Positions 6,295 through 6,788 of a stretch of DNA of 6,788 bases are shown one piece after another (the first letter of the stretch is position 1; each line of letters opens with the position of its first letter). The stretch is from positions 1 to 6,788 of the forward strand of contig JAJQGQ010000099.1 in NCBI GenBank assembly GCA_021200395.1. The letters are read 5' to 3'. Under the pieces are notes generated by a model that saw only the letters and a list, made by a program, of their open reading frames with translations, had not been told where the DNA came from and did no database searches. This DNA is from Erysipelotrichaceae bacterium. GTDB taxonomy: Bacteria > Bacillota_I > Bacilli_A > Erysipelotrichales > Coprobacillaceae. Position numbers and translations under genes: made by a program.

Positions 6295-6788
6295 CTAATT
6301 CTTTGACATAAAAACCTCGCCCTTGAATAGCAGGCATTCTTTACCTATGTTATTTGTTATAGCTGCAAAGTTATTCACTCCTAGATCAATGGCACATATG
6401 TGCTTTGGTTTTTCATTAATCATTTCTACTTCCGTAGCATCTTCAAATACAAATGAAAGTATATAAATATCATGATATGGTATGATGTTGGCTTCTTTTA
6501 GTTTCTTTCCTTTGACAGGAGTATCAACAATATTGTTTCTTTTTTTTATCAGTGGAAGCTTAACACTATTTGTTACATCAGCAAAAGTATCTGATGAGAA
6601 CGTATTGTATTCAGCAACAAATCCTGAATTTAATACTTCTTCCAATAATTGACTAATAGTTACAGTTGAAGTTTGGGCACCCATTGTTCCTTCAACAGCA
6701 GGAGTGTATGCAGCCATATCACCAATACTCCAAGAATAAGGAGTAACAGTAAACCACATCATGAATGCTAAAATTGCAGGATAAGATC
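6295..6788 (-). pseudogene. tnpB: TnpB N-proximal fragment fused to unknown upstream sequence (5'-partial)
   Basis: The frame is open from beyond the window end to a TAG at 6297-6295. The first ATGs inside the window are at 6762 and 6759, but codons before them (reading SYPAILAF) are also open, so the true start may be outside. Counting from 6762, residues from about 66 on look like TnpB: VKLPLIKKRNN (67-77), VKGKKLKEANIIPY (83-96), then AIDLGVNNFAAITNN (124-138) with the RuvC-I catalytic Asp126, and LLFKGEV. The amber codon follows SKN where TnpB relatives usually have N-Q-[YW]-Y-N-K, suggesting a CAG-to-TAG change. Residues 1-65 (MMWFTVTPYSWSIGD and onward) do not look like the TnpB N-terminal region and I cannot identify them. 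They may be the end of another gene joined by deletion or insertion. Confidence 0.6.

Larger units (their letters stand above)
5640..6570 (-). mobile_element. Degenerate IS200/IS605-type (tnpB-carrying) element remnant
   Basis: The span holds a broken tnpB on the minus strand and, beyond its 3' end, a hairpin-rich block consistent with an IS605-type right end. Boundaries are estimates: the left limit (element right end) is placed just after zupT. The right limit is where TnpB similarity fades into unrelated sequence near 6567. No tnpA (HUH transposase) and no left end are visible, so it cannot move by itself. Elements of this class do not leave target-site duplications, so none was sought. 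Confidence 0.65.

Overview
The window looks like a chromosomal segment of a low-GC Gram-positive bacterium. The DNA is strongly AT-rich, Shine-Dalgarno sites are strong and of the GAGGTGAT/GGAAG type, intergenic gaps are short, and TGA works as a stop codon. The gene set (MEP-pathway ispG, a cshB-nfo pair, a ZIP metal transporter) fits a Firmicute. An anaerobic gut lineage such as Erysipelotrichia or a relative is my guess from overall resemblance, not something the sequence proves.

Layout, left to right. (1) ispG (+), the [4Fe-4S] enzyme of isoprenoid precursor synthesis. It ends 12 bases from the convergent nfo gene, with a perfect 13-bp inverted repeat at the junction that probably terminates both. 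(2) A two-gene minus-strand operon: cshB (DEAD-box RNA helicase) then nfo (endonuclease IV), overlapping by 4 bases (ATGA). (3) A 154-base divergent promoter region. A near-consensus promoter fires rightward and a plausible one fires leftward. (4) A rightward single-gene unit encoding a 416-residue protein with TPR-like helical repeats and a C-terminal segment that reads as a cold-shock (OB-fold) domain, closed by a clear intrinsic terminator. (5) A ZIP-family metal transporter (zupT-like, +). (6) From about 5640 to the window end, on the minus strand, a decayed IS200/IS605-type element. It carries a tnpB remnant with a nonsense codon, a large internal deletion with a frame change and a lost N-terminal part. 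Downstream of it is a locally GC-richer hairpin block that may be the leftover guide-RNA/right-end region. The 5' end of the tnpB remnant is fused in frame to about 70 codons of unrelated, unrecognised sequence that runs off the window.

The left two thirds are housekeeping: isoprenoid synthesis, RNA remodelling, base-excision repair and metal uptake. The two parts most worth a second look are the TPR/cold-shock fusion protein and the decayed TnpB locus with its possible RNA. I see no CRISPR array, tRNA, rRNA, or intact defence or mobile system.
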